Positions 9,459-18,500 of a stretch of DNA of 48,212 nucleotides are shown one piece after another. The stretch lies in NCBI GenBank assembly GCA_022842245.1, contig JALHPZ010000040.1, positions 1 to 48,212 of the forward strand, given 5' to 3'. This stretch comes from Gemmataceae bacterium. Its GTDB lineage: Bacteria; Planctomycetota; Planctomycetia; Gemmatales; Gemmataceae. The notes below the pieces were generated by a model that saw only the letters and a program-made list of their open reading frames with translations, had not been told where the DNA came from and did no database searches. Made by a program: the position numbers and the translations under genes. The first letter of the stretch is position 1; each line of letters starts with the position of its first letter.

Positions 9459-9968
9459 TTGGCCCGCCGCCGCCAGCCGTCCGGACGCAAGCGCCGAACC
9501 CGCGAGCACGTGATCGCGGATTTGAGCGCCAATTTCGTTGAACGGAAGGTGCTGGAGTGTGGGCACGTCCTCGAAATCCGTACCAAGGACTACGGACTGG
9601 ACGCGACCCTGGTGACATTCGACGCTGACGGAGAAATCGAGAACGGGTTTTGCGAACTTCAGTTGAAAGCGACAGACCACTTGAAGGTGTCAGCCGATGG
9701 CATGACGGTGGCCCAACGAGTTTCGGTCCGAGACTTGAAGTCGTGGCTGTTCGAACTGTTCCCGGTCATCTTGGTCGTGTACGATGCAGTCGAAGATCGC
9801 GCGTTCTGGCTGGATATTCAAGCGTACGCCGTCAATGCCAGCATCGAAGTCGATGAAGTTCGGACCATGACCCTTCGCGTGCCCGTTGCGAACGCGGTTA
9901 CAATCGAAGCGGTTCAACGGTGGCGGGTCCTCCGAAACCGCGTTCGCCGGGAAAGGAGTTCCGAATGA
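9459..9968 (+). CDS. DUF4365-like protein with a nuclease-like D...QxK motif
   Basis: The product is 169 residues and starts at TTG 9459, with GGGAG about 7 bases upstream. After a basic N terminus (RRRQPSGRKRRTRE) it contains RTKDYGLDATLV and FCELQLKATD. That pattern, D48 with Q68-x-K70, is the one seen in DUF4365 proteins, which I recall as having a restriction-endonuclease-like core; that fold assignment is an inference. The remainder is a beta/alpha domain with FPVILVVYDAVEDRAFWLDIQ. The stop overlaps the next start (ATGA), with an AAAGGAG just before it, so the two form a coupled pair. Base composition is less GC-rich than the flanking genes. Confidence 0.65.
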   Translation: MARRRQPSGRKRRTREHVIADLSANFVERKVLECGHVLEIRTKDYGLDATLVTFDADGEIENGFCELQLKATDHLKVSADGMTVAQRVSVRDLKSWLFELFPVILVVYDAVEDRAFWLDIQAYAVNASIEVDEVRTMTLRVPVANAVTIEAVQRWRVLRNRVRRERSSE

Positions 9969-10231
9969 AGGCCAAAACCGTCACCAACGCTCAATTGGCC
10001 GACTTGCTCGTCTCCCTGGGGTTCACCCGCAAGAGCCGCGACGAGCAGTACGACGTGTATTCGGAACCGACCACGGACATGTGGTTTCCGATTCCGAAGG
10101 TCGATCGCCACGCGCCGGCCCGCGCCTCGCACGTCGACGCCCTCCGGGTTCAATTGTCCTACCGCGGACTCATGGCCGAGACGGATTTCGACGCCTTCTT
10201 AGCCGACGGGACGGCCGTGAAGTCGTCGTGA
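9965..10231 (+). CDS. Small hypothetical protein coupled to the DUF4365-like gene
   Basis: The 88-residue product begins at ATG 9965, overlapping the previous stop by four bases and preceded by a strong AAAGGAG at about 9952-9958. The sequence includes LADLLVSLGFTRKSRDEQYDVY near the N terminus and a following PIPKVDRHAPARASHVDALRVQL. The short motif LGF with a beta strand and a helix loosely recalls HicA-like small RNA-binding folds, but I do not recognise a family and assign no function. The tight coupling suggests it acts with the upstream protein. It converges with the nuclease-like gene on the other strand after only 16 bases. Confidence 0.6.
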   Translation: MKAKTVTNAQLADLLVSLGFTRKSRDEQYDVYSEPTTDMWFPIPKVDRHAPARASHVDALRVQLSYRGLMAETDFDAFLADGTAVKSS

Positions 10232-10247
10232 AACGAGTCGCGGGCCG

Positions 10248-11255
10248 TCACGAAACGGCGACAGATTCGTACTCGATTGGCAGCGAATAAAGCGTTCGCA
10301 GGCGATTCAGGTACTCTTTCGCATCCTCGTCGAGAGTTTCCTCGCCCACCACTATAAAGCGTACCGGTTGCTGAGCACCCGGCCACAAGCCGTATTCCAA
10401 GAGTTGTCCGATCGCCTCGCGTAGACAGCCCCGCGCTGTGAGCGCCGTCTTGATCTCGTAGAACCAATACGCCTGCTTCACCCGTACAACCATATCGATC
10501 CGTGTTCCCACTCCGCTCGGCCGCTCCGCACCGACGTTGTCTTTGCCATGCTCCGCTACCAGCCTGTGGTAGAGCGCGTCCCGCATGCGATTGTGCCTGA
10601 GGTCGATGTCGAGTTCCCTTTTCGCAAGTGATGCCTTCGTTCGCCCGAGCGTCTTCGGGCAACCAGGTTTGAAGTCGAAGCCGATCTCCAAGTCGGGCGT
10701 TGGCGCCGTCACACCGCCGCTCTCGACGTATTGGTAAAGCGCCAACAGTCTGTCGAAATCTTTGAGGATCTCACTGTAGTCAATCCGGTTCGACGGTTGT
10801 CGTTTGCCCAAAAAGACGAACACGCCTTTCGTCACGAGACCAGGGGGAATCGGCCCTGGAGGGCGATCCACACTACGGCCGTCCGCATAGTGCCACATTC
10901 GCATGTCGCGGAAGTCATCTGCATTTGTCCCCATATAGTCGTTGAAGAATTTCACTTTCGGAACGAGTACGTCAATGGTCGGCAGCGTTTGTCCTGTCTC
11001 GAAGGAGAATGCCACTCCGTGCCGCAAGTCGTCGTTGTTGTCACCGTCGGCATACCCGATGTTGAATTGAAGTTCCGTCCTACCTCCGTGGTGGAAAGCC
11101 CAGCGCTCGAAGATCGTCTGATTGCTGAAAATCTTTTTTCCCGGTCGTCGGTCGAAGTGCTTCAAGTGGGTTCGAATGTCTTGTAGCCCGCCGATCAGGT
11201 GGCCGCTTGCCATCTCATTGAGTCGGTTCGCGATGGCCGGGATGTCAAGTGCCAT
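10248..11255 (-). CDS. Hypothetical protein with C-terminal PD-(D/E)XK-like nuclease motif
   Basis: The product is 335 residues from ATG 11255, chosen because GGAG lies 9 bases upstream; a TTG at 11270 is the alternative. The C-terminal 120 residues carry GTRIDMVV (Asp about 254), YWFYEIKTALT (Glu267-x-Lys269) and REAIGQLLEYG (Gln about 284), the arrangement expected of a PD-(D/E)XK nuclease core. The N-terminal 200 residues (TELQFNIGY, RHGVAFSFETGQTLPTIDVL, GVFVFLGKRQ) are unfamiliar and could be a recognition domain. No methyltransferase or helicase is adjacent. GC content is visibly lower than in neighbouring housekeeping genes, consistent with acquisition by transfer. A role in restriction or defence is inference only. 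Confidence 0.6.
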   Translation of the reverse strand: MALDIPAIANRLNEMASGHLIGGLQDIRTHLKHFDRRPGKKIFSNQTIFERWAFHHGGRTELQFNIGYADGDNNDDLRHGVAFSFETGQTLPTIDVLVPKVKFFNDYMGTNADDFRDMRMWHYADGRSVDRPPGPIPPGLVTKGVFVFLGKRQPSNRIDYSEILKDFDRLLALYQYVESGGVTAPTPDLEIGFDFKPGCPKTLGRTKASLAKRELDIDLRHNRMRDALYHRLVAEHGKDNVGAERPSGVGTRIDMVVRVKQAYWFYEIKTALTARGCLREAIGQLLEYGLWPGAQQPVRFIVVGEETLDEDAKEYLNRLRTLYSLPIEYESVAVS

Positions 11256-11416
11256 TCTCAGTCGCTCCAATCGCTTGCTGATATCCTGAAAACTCGGGAT
11301 TTCTCGCGTGAGGCGCGGTGATTCGCCTCATTACTCGCTCCACACGGCTCGCCTATCCACCGCCCTCGTGTGCATACAATTCCTACTCGCGATCACTCTA
11401 GCAGGAACTCTTCCGC

Positions 11417-12295
11417 ATGTCCGACACCTTCACCATCGGCCTCGTCCAGATGAGCTGCGCCCCGGACGCGGCGACGAACCTCGCGAAGGCCGAGGTCGCC
11501 ATCCGCGACGCCGCCAGGGCCGGGGCGCAGATCGTCTGCCTGCCGGAGCTCTTCACCGGGCACTACTTCTGCCAGACCGAAGACTACCACCTCTTCGACA
11601 AGGCCGAGCCGATTCCGGGGCCGTCCACGGATAGACTCGGTGCCGCCGCGAAGGCCAACGGCGTCGTCGTCATCGGCTCGCTCTTCGAGAAGCGGATGCC
11701 CGGCGTCTACCACAACACCGCCACCGTCCACGATGCCGACGGCTCCTTCCTCGGCATCTACCGCAAGATGCACATCCCCGACGATCCGCTCTTCCTCGAG
11801 AAGTACTACTTCACCCCGGGCGACATCGGCTGGAAGGTCTTCGACACGAAGTACGCGAAGGTCGGCACGCTCGTGTGTTGGGACCAGTGGTACCCCGAGG
11901 CCGCGCGCCTCACGGCGATGCAAGGGGCCGAGGTGATCTTCTACCCCACCGCCATCGGCTGGCACCCGAAGGAGAAGGCCGAGTACGGCGAGGCCCAGCA
12001 CTCGGCGTGGGAGACGAGCATGCGCGGCCACGCCATCGCCAACGGGATCTATGTCGGCGCCGTCAACCGCGTCGGCCACGAGGTGCTCGTCGGCGAGGGG
12101 TTGGAGTTCTGGGGCCAGTCGTTCGTGAGCGATCCGTTCGGCCGGCTGTTGAAGCGCGCGAGCGTGGCGAAGGAAGAGATCATCACGATCGAGTGCAGCC
12201 GCAAGCACATGGAGGAAGTGCGACGGAACTGGCCCTTCTTCCGCGACCGCCGCATCGACTACTACGGCGGCATCACCAAGCGCGTTGCGGATTGA
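11417..12295 (+). CDS. aguB: N-carbamoylputrescine amidase-like nitrilase-superfamily hydrolase
   Basis: The 292-residue protein is full length for the carbon-nitrogen hydrolase superfamily. The catalytic triad is visible as Glu44 (CLPELFTG), Lys117 (IYRKMHIPDDP) and Cys154 (LVCWDQWYPE). The sequences YRKMHIPDDP, FLEKYYFTPGD and AIGWHPKEK closely follow the AguB type, which converts N-carbamoylputrescine to putrescine, CO2 and ammonia in the agmatine route. The ATG at 11417 follows an AGGAA about 10 bases upstream. The usual partner, agmatine deiminase (AguA), is not in the window, so the substrate is inferred from sequence alone; another omega- or carbamoyl-amidase is possible. Confidence 0.85.
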   Translation: MSDTFTIGLVQMSCAPDAATNLAKAEVAIRDAARAGAQIVCLPELFTGHYFCQTEDYHLFDKAEPIPGPSTDRLGAAAKANGVVVIGSLFEKRMPGVYHNTATVHDADGSFLGIYRKMHIPDDPLFLEKYYFTPGDIGWKVFDTKYAKVGTLVCWDQWYPEAARLTAMQGAEVIFYPTAIGWHPKEKAEYGEAQHSAWETSMRGHAIANGIYVGAVNRVGHEVLVGEGLEFWGQSFVSDPFGRLLKRASVAKEEIITIECSRKHMEEVRRNWPFFRDRRIDYYGGITKRVAD

Positions 12296-12397
12296 CTCCG
12301 TTGTGTCGTCGTTGATCGGGTCGTCGGACACCGGGTCGCGGTTTTTCGATTTGCGAGACGTCGCTCCGGCTTTCACCTTTCACTCGGATGGCACGGC

Positions 12398-14869
12398 TTA
12401 AAGCAAGTTGAGCGTACCGCGGGTGACGCCGAGTTGGTTCAGCGCCCGCAGTTGCTTCCATGTTTGTTGGCCGTCGACCACGCCCTGGATCACGCGGGTG
12501 TACTGTTCGATCAGTCGCACCGACTCCTCGGGCGTCTCGCGGAGGAGGTCGATGCGGAACCAGCGGATGCCCAGTTCCTTCATCCGGCCGACGTACTCGG
12601 CGGCGGATTGAGGGACGCTATTGAAGACGGTGTTGCGGCAGCCCGTATCCGGCAGGACCGGGAAGCTCGCGCCGACGCGGTCCTTCAGTTCGACCTTGTG
12701 GGTTTCGCACGGCCGCCCGCAATCGCGATGGTCCTTCCCGGTGCTGAGGAACGCCGCGAAGACGCAGTGCTCCATGTGGAACATGGGCATGTGCTGGTGG
12801 ATGACCGTCTCGAAGCGACCCGAATCGGAGTTCGCGAGGAGCGCCGCGTATTGGTCCCAGTTCAGATCAAAGCTCGGCACCAGCCGCGCGAGGCCGGCTT
12901 CCAACAGCACGCCGGCCGTCAGGTCGTTCGCGACGTTCAGGCTGAAATCGCCGATGAGCGTCGTGTCGGGCAGTTCGTTCCGGAAGTAGTCGATGCCCGC
13001 GAGATTGCGGACGAGCACGATCTCCGGCTTCGCGCGGACGACGAGCGATTGAAAGCCGTCCTCGCCCGGTTTCCAGATGCGCAGGGGCGCCACGCCGACC
13101 GGCACGCCTGCGTCCTTCGCGCGGGCGACGCCCTCGGCGTAGCGGCGGGCATCCTCGAAATCGCAGTACACCGCGGCGGGCCGGATCGTAAGCACGGCGT
13201 CGAGCTGGTCGAGGTTGCGAACGAGAACGGTCAACTGCGGAGTGCGGAGTGCGGAGTGCGGAGTGGAAGACCGGGAACGGAGCGCATCGAGAGCATTCGC
13301 ATCGGCGATCGGATGGTGCCGGGTGGTCAGTCGTTGCGTTGCAAGATCGGCCGAGGCCCGACGGCGCAGGTCGTTCAAAACGCTCTTGGGCACGAGCGCA
13401 TCCGGTGGCAACTCAAACTGTACCTCGGCCAATTCGAACGGCGTATCGCCGAGCCTCGCGAGCTGCTCGCGGATTTCCTCCGGCGTCGTCGCCCGTTTCG
13501 TCGCGCGTTCGAGCGGCCCCGGCCAGGTGGCCGTCGCATCGCCCAGAGTCAGTGTCAGCGGTCCGCCGATCGTTCCGCTCAGCTTGGCCGACACCGGTTC
13601 GCGGTGGACGAGTTTATCCTGCGAGTAGGACTGTTCGAGTTTCTTTCGCAGCGCCGGGTCGTCGGTCTTCCAGACCACGCATCCGGCCGGCACGCGCGAG
13701 AGATCCACCGCATCCGCTTCGAAATGAAGCTCCACCAAACCGGGGGCCGTGCGTCCGCGGGGAATCTCCACCTTCCAGATGCGCCCGCCCGGCTCCTTAG
13801 CCTCGGGCGTGCCGAGATCGAACAGCACGCCGTCCCCGGCCCGCACCAGTTCCTCCGCCGGCAGCGCCTCCGCCAGCTTCAGCATCACCCGGTTCCGCCC
13901 CAGGTCCACGACAGTGCCGAGCTTCACGCCCCGGCTCTTCGGGAAACGGCCGCGCACGAGCTTCTGGTGGTTCACGCCGTCGAGGAACCCCGGCGTCAGC
14001 CCACGGCTGAACGTCTGCGCCAGCTCCAGTTCCGCCTTGCGATCCAGGTGGAAATCCGACTGCGCGAGCGCCGCGTCGATCGCCTCACGGTAGGTCTTCG
14101 TCGTCGCGGCGACGTACGGTCCGCCCTTCAACCGGCCCTCGATCTTGAACGAGATCACGCCGGCGTTCACCAGGTCTTCGATGTGGTCATGCGCGGCCAG
14201 ATCCTGCGGACTGAGGAGGTACGACTTGTCGCCGAGATCGCGGCGTTCGCCGTCGACGATCATTTCGTACGGCAGCCGGCACGCCTGGGCGCACTGGCCG
14301 CGATTCGCGCTGCGGCCGCCGAGCGCCTCGCTCGTCAGGCACTGGCCGCTGTACGCCACGCAGAGCGCGCCGTGGACGAAGACTTCCACCGGCACATCCG
14401 TGTTTGCCGTCACCTTGCGGATGTCGTCGAGCGAGAGTTCGCGGGCGAGCACGACGCGTTCGACGCCGAGCTTCTTGACGAAGGCGATGCCGCGTGGTTC
14501 CGTCAGCGTCATCTGCGTGCTGCCGTGGATGGCCAGCGTCGGCGCGATCCGCTTGATGAGCCGCACGAGGCCAAGGTCCTGCACGATCACGGCATCGACG
14601 CCGGCGGAGGCCATCGCTTCGACGAACTTTGCCGCGTCGGGCAGTTCGTCGCTGAACACGAGCGTGTTCATCGCGACGAAGCCGCGGACGTTCCGCCGGT
14701 GGAGGAAGTCCATGACTTTGGACAGTTCGTCGAGTTCGAAGTTTGCGGCCCGCGCGCGGGCGTTGAATTGCGAGAGACCGAAGTAAACGGCGTCCGCCCC
14801 GTTGGCGACGGCGGCGCGCATCGCTTCCCAATCGCCGGCGGGGGACAGTAATTCCAATCGAAAAGCCAT
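12398..14869 (-). CDS. Peptidase U32 family protein (RlhA/TrhP-like), 823 residues
   Basis: The N-terminal half starts MAFRLELLSPAGDWEAM, then has GADAVYFGLSQFNARARA, HGSTQMTLT, VFVHGALCVAYSGQC and NRGQCAQACRLPYE, all typical of the U32 family. Characterised members (RlhA, TrhP) take part in hydroxylation of 23S rRNA or tRNA bases; others are called collagenase-like. The C-terminal part repeats U32-like features, with HMPMFHMEHCVFAAFLSTG and a cysteine pair in RDCGRPCETH. The start at 14869 opens exactly on the conserved N terminus; the in-frame ATG at 14920 would add residues unlike the family. A 7-bp tandem repeat (13236-13263) lies in the linker between the two halves and keeps the frame open. 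Confidence 0.88.
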   Translation of the reverse strand: MAFRLELLSPAGDWEAMRAAVANGADAVYFGLSQFNARARAANFELDELSKVMDFLHRRNVRGFVAMNTLVFSDELPDAAKFVEAMASAGVDAVIVQDLGLVRLIKRIAPTLAIHGSTQMTLTEPRGIAFVKKLGVERVVLARELSLDDIRKVTANTDVPVEVFVHGALCVAYSGQCLTSEALGGRSANRGQCAQACRLPYEMIVDGERRDLGDKSYLLSPQDLAAHDHIEDLVNAGVISFKIEGRLKGGPYVAATTKTYREAIDAALAQSDFHLDRKAELELAQTFSRGLTPGFLDGVNHQKLVRGRFPKSRGVKLGTVVDLGRNRVMLKLAEALPAEELVRAGDGVLFDLGTPEAKEPGGRIWKVEIPRGRTAPGLVELHFEADAVDLSRVPAGCVVWKTDDPALRKKLEQSYSQDKLVHREPVSAKLSGTIGGPLTLTLGDATATWPGPLERATKRATTPEEIREQLARLGDTPFELAEVQFELPPDALVPKSVLNDLRRRASADLATQRLTTRHHPIADANALDALRSRSSTPHSALRTPQLTVLVRNLDQLDAVLTIRPAAVYCDFEDARRYAEGVARAKDAGVPVGVAPLRIWKPGEDGFQSLVVRAKPEIVLVRNLAGIDYFRNELPDTTLIGDFSLNVANDLTAGVLLEAGLARLVPSFDLNWDQYAALLANSDSGRFETVIHQHMPMFHMEHCVFAAFLSTGKDHRDCGRPCETHKVELKDRVGASFPVLPDTGCRNTVFNSVPQSAAEYVGRMKELGIRWFRIDLLRETPEESVRLIEQYTRVIQGVVDGQQTWKQLRALNQLGVTRGTLNLL
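13236..13263. repeat. Four tandem copies of TGCGGAG inside the U32 gene
   Basis: TGCGGAG occurs four times head to tail with no mismatch. It translates on the minus strand to the Ser/Thr/Arg-rich linker SSTPHSALRTPQL between the two U32 halves. The 28-base length is not a multiple of three, so flanking bases must compensate for the frame. Confidence 0.85.
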
Positions 14870-14916
14870 CCGGGTATTGTAGTTGGATCGGCGAATGCAT
14901 CGCACCGGCGATGCGA

Positions 14917-15414
14917 TCACTTCTCCTTCTTGTCTTCTTTCTTCTCGTCTTTTTTGTCGTCCTTGACACGCTTGAGCGTCACGACCGCAATCCGTTTCCC
15001 GTCGGGTTTCATCTCCGTCGGGCGGACGGCATTATTCCCCTCGGCGATGCAAAGTTTGAGTGTATCGCCGTTCAACTCGTAGATTCCCGGAGAGGTGCGG
15101 CGTTCATCGATGAAGTCGATCGTCTTCACTTTGGCGGACGGGTCAAGTTTGTACGTGCCGTTCTTCTCCTTACCCGGCTCGCCGCGGGAAATCGTCATCT
15201 TGCCGTCTTTCATGAACTCGAGGCGTATCTTCGCCAGTTGATCGGCCGGCGGTCCACCGGGGCCGTTCTCATCGCCTGTGTCGAATTTCTCGAACGACCA
15301 AGTGCCGACGATCGCCTCTTCGTCCTTCACCGCCGGCTTTTCCTTCGGAACGGGTGCGGCGATCAGAACAGCACAGGCCGCGATTACGATGAACGAGCCG
15401 AGTGAGTAACGCAT
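14917..15414 (-). CDS. Secreted TIGR03067-like planctomycete protein
   Basis: The 165-residue product begins with a signal peptide (MRYSLGSFIVIAACAVLIAA). It then follows the pattern of the TIGR03067 family: IVGTWSFEKFD, GTYKLDPSAKVKTIDFID, SPGIYELNGDTLKLCIAEG and RPTEMKPDGKRIAVVTLKR. The family is expanded in Planctomycetes and has a lipocalin-like look; its function is not known. The C terminus is an unusual run of Lys, Asp and Glu after residue 150. ATG 15414 follows a GGAG 10 bases upstream. The gene lies 47 bases ahead of the U32 gene on the same strand and may be co-transcribed with it. Confidence 0.82.
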   Translation of the reverse strand: MRYSLGSFIVIAACAVLIAAPVPKEKPAVKDEEAIVGTWSFEKFDTGDENGPGGPPADQLAKIRLEFMKDGKMTISRGEPGKEKNGTYKLDPSAKVKTIDFIDERRTSPGIYELNGDTLKLCIAEGNNAVRPTEMKPDGKRIAVVTLKRVKDDKKDEKKEDKKEK

Positions 15415-15536
15415 GATGCGAACTCCGATTTGAAGACGGAATTGACTTCGAACAGAATCCTAACTGACCAACGTCATCCGTGGAAAACGATTTCGATGGA
15501 TTCCACGATAATGTCCAGTTCGGAACGCCCCACGTC

Positions 15537-15563
15537 GGGGGTGCGGCTTCCGGCCGCGCCCCC
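15537..15563 (-). terminator. Hairpin just after the dehydrogenase-fusion stop codon
   Basis: The arms 15537-15547 and 15553-15563 pair over 11 positions with one mismatch and a 5-base loop, beginning 10 bases beyond the stop codon at 15573. There is no clear U-tract, which is usual in high-GC genomes, so termination is only likely. Confidence 0.5.
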
Positions 15564-15572
15564 GCTGGAGAT

Positions 15573-18500
15573 CTACTTCACCTCCAGCTTGATCTCTTTG
15601 AAGCGCACTTCCGTCGGGCCGCCGCTGTGGACCTGGAACGCGATCAGGCCGCGGCGCGACATCTTGTCATCCGTCAGGTCGGCGACCTTCTCGCCGTTGA
15701 TCCAGATCTTGATGTTCGGCCCGACCGCCTCGATGGCGTAGTCGTTCCACTCGCCCACCTTCACGAATTTGTCGCCGCCCTCCTTCGCGAGCAGGCCGCG
15801 GCCGCTCTCCTCGTAGATCTTGCCCCACCAGCCTTTGCCGACGTCGCACTGCGGGCCGCGCATCTCGCCGCCGGCGACGTTCGAGCTGCGGATCTGGATG
15901 CCGCTGTTCGCCTCGTTCGGGGAGAGCTTCACCTTGAGCGTCAGCTTGAAATCGGTGACTTCGAACGGACCCTTGAGGAAGTTGTTCGCCTTAAGACCCT
16001 TCTCGGTCTTGCCGACGATCTCGCCGTTCTCGACACTCCAGACGGACTTGTCACCGTCCCAGCCGGTCAGGTCCTTGCCGTTGAAGAAATCCTTCGCCGT
16101 GTCGGCCGTCGCGAGCGCCGGCACCTGCTGCGGGTGGCGCAGGTAGGCGATCAGGTTGCGAATCTCGCTATCCTTCAGTTGCTTCGTCAGGTCGTTCGGC
16201 ATCATCGACTCGGCCGACGCCTTCCGGCCCGCGATGTCGGCTACGGGGATCGTCAGCGTCTCGCGCTCGGTGATGACCGTCAGCGCCGTCTTCGTCTCTT
16301 CCTTCACGATGCCGGTGACGACGCGGCCATCGAGCAGGTCGATCTTCGTCGCGGCGTATTCCTTGGGAATGACGGCCGACGGGTCGAACATGTTCTCCAG
16401 CAGATACGCCGCGTCGGCGCGGTTCGAGCCGGTGATGTCCGGGCCGACCTTGCCGCCGATGCCGTAGAGCGTGTGGCACTGGGCGCAGACCTTGTTGAAG
16501 TGCGCCCGGCCGGCGGCGAGGTCTTCGGGCTGCGGGTTCGCGAGGCGGCGGCGCCATTCGGTGATGAGCGCCTTGCGGTCGGCCGGCGTATCGCGGACGA
16601 CGCCCCAGACGGCGGCGATCCGCTTGTTCAGTTCCGCGTCGTTCAGATTGCGAAGCTGGCGGATCGTCTCGGCCGGCACGTCGGCGCTCGGGATCGCCTT
16701 GTGCTCGATGGCGTACAGCAGGGCGATGCCGAACTTCGCCCGGCTGGCGAGCACCGTGACGGCCTCGCGCTTGTCGGCAGCGCTCAGGTTCGCGTATTCC
16801 TTCACGAGCGTCGCGGGGACGGTCTCGTCGGCGGTGCGGGCCATGCCGCGGATGGCGGCCGTTCGCAGAGCCGGGTCCTTCAAGAGCGATTTCAGAACGC
16901 CGCCGAGCCGGTCGTGGCCGACGTCCAGGAGCGCCGCGAGGGCGTTCTGGCGGATGGCCGCGTCGGCTTTGGAATCGGTGACGAGGTCGAGCAGGGCATT
17001 CCCGGCCGCAGGATCGCGGAAGGCGATGCCGACGGCGAGCGCGGCCGAGCGCACTTCGGCCGATTCGCTCTTGGCGAGCTTGGCGAACGCGTCAGCCCAC
17101 TCTTTCGGAGCGGCCGCGTCCTTGCGGCCCTTGAGTCCGAGGGACAGGCCGTTCAGGATCGCGAGTTGCTGAGCCGCGTCTTTCGTTTCGCCGAGTTGCT
17201 TCACGAGGATTGCAAATGCCTCTGCCGTGCCGAGGGACGCGATGCGGCGGGCGGCGAAGGGAAGGATTGGGATCGCGGCTTCAGAAGCCAATAGTAATCC
17301 CTTGGCTGGAGAGGCTGCACAGATCGGTTCCAATGCGTACCAACTCAGATAAGGGAGGTTATGATCGGACTGAGACTCTTTCGTATCGAGTATCAAGGGA
17401 ATCAGTGCGATCCGGTCCTTCAATGGCAAGCGGTTGAGGATCGCGGCGATCACGAGTTTCTCGACCGGCTCGAACCCGCCCGCGAGCTGTATGGCCAAGG
17501 CCTTGATGGTGTTGCTCATCACCTCCGTAGCCGGGGATTGTTCCGGGAGCGGAAGGTCCATGACCGTCGAGTTCATGTAAGGCAGTTTTTCCGCGAGCAG
17601 TCGAAGTCCCCACGCTCGGATGCGGCCGTCCCGATTCCTCAAGGCCGATTGCAGCGTGTTTGAATCGTCACCCGTCACAAAAGCCGCCCACAATCCATGA
17701 AGGCGTTTGTTCGGAGTTTCGCCCTTCATCACGATTTCTTTGAGCCCCTCTCCAACCTCCGCGCTCCGCTTCGCGTCGCCGCCAAAACCGTTCGCCGCCC
17801 GCTCCTGCAAGATCCGCCGCGCGTGGCGCACCATCCACTCGTTGTCGCTCACTTGCAGCTTCACCAGTTCCTCGTCGCTCAGCTTCTGCAGATCCAGCCC
17901 CTTCACCGGCTTTGCGTCCTTGTGGCTCACCTTGAAGATGCGGCCGTTCGTGCGGTCCCAGATTTCCACCTCGTTGCGGTGGCAGACCTGCTTGTCGCTC
18001 CAATCGGTGAAGAAGATGTTGCCGTCCGGCCCGGTGCGCATCGCCACGATGATGGCGTAGCGGTCGTTCGTCAGCAGGAAGTCCGGGTTGCGGTCGCCCT
18101 CGTAGCCGCTGCCCTTCGGGGTCAAGACGTCCACGTTGATGCGGTGGCCGTGGATGTTCCCCATGAAGAGTTTGCCGTGGTACTCCTTCGGCCAGGTGCC
18201 GCCTTGGTAGCAGAGCAGGCCGCTGTGGGCGTGGCCGCCGCCGGCGCTGTCGCTCTTGTTGTTGCCGCCGTGCGGCGTCGCGCCGAGGTAGTGCCGGTGC
18301 TTGGCGATCGTCTTGATATCGTCGTAGGTGTGGGGGTTGAAGTGCGAGCCGGCCTGACGCTGGTAGCGGCCGCCCTGCACGATGTGCCAGAGGTGCGGGA
18401 TGACGCAGGCCTCGATGAAGAAATCGCCGTGCTGGTTGTAGTCGAGGCCCCAGGGGTTGCTGGTGCCGTGTGCGAACACTTCGAAGGTGTGTTTGGTGGG

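Noticed and set aside
12296..12397. A terminator between the amidase and U32 genes
   Set aside because: No convincing hairpin could be built in this convergent gap.
12434..14851. An 805-codon open frame on the plus strand
   Set aside because: It is the antisense of the U32 gene, with no recognisable protein sequence.
15480..17294. A 604-codon open frame on the plus strand
   Set aside because: It is antisense to the C-terminal part of the same fusion and has no domain.
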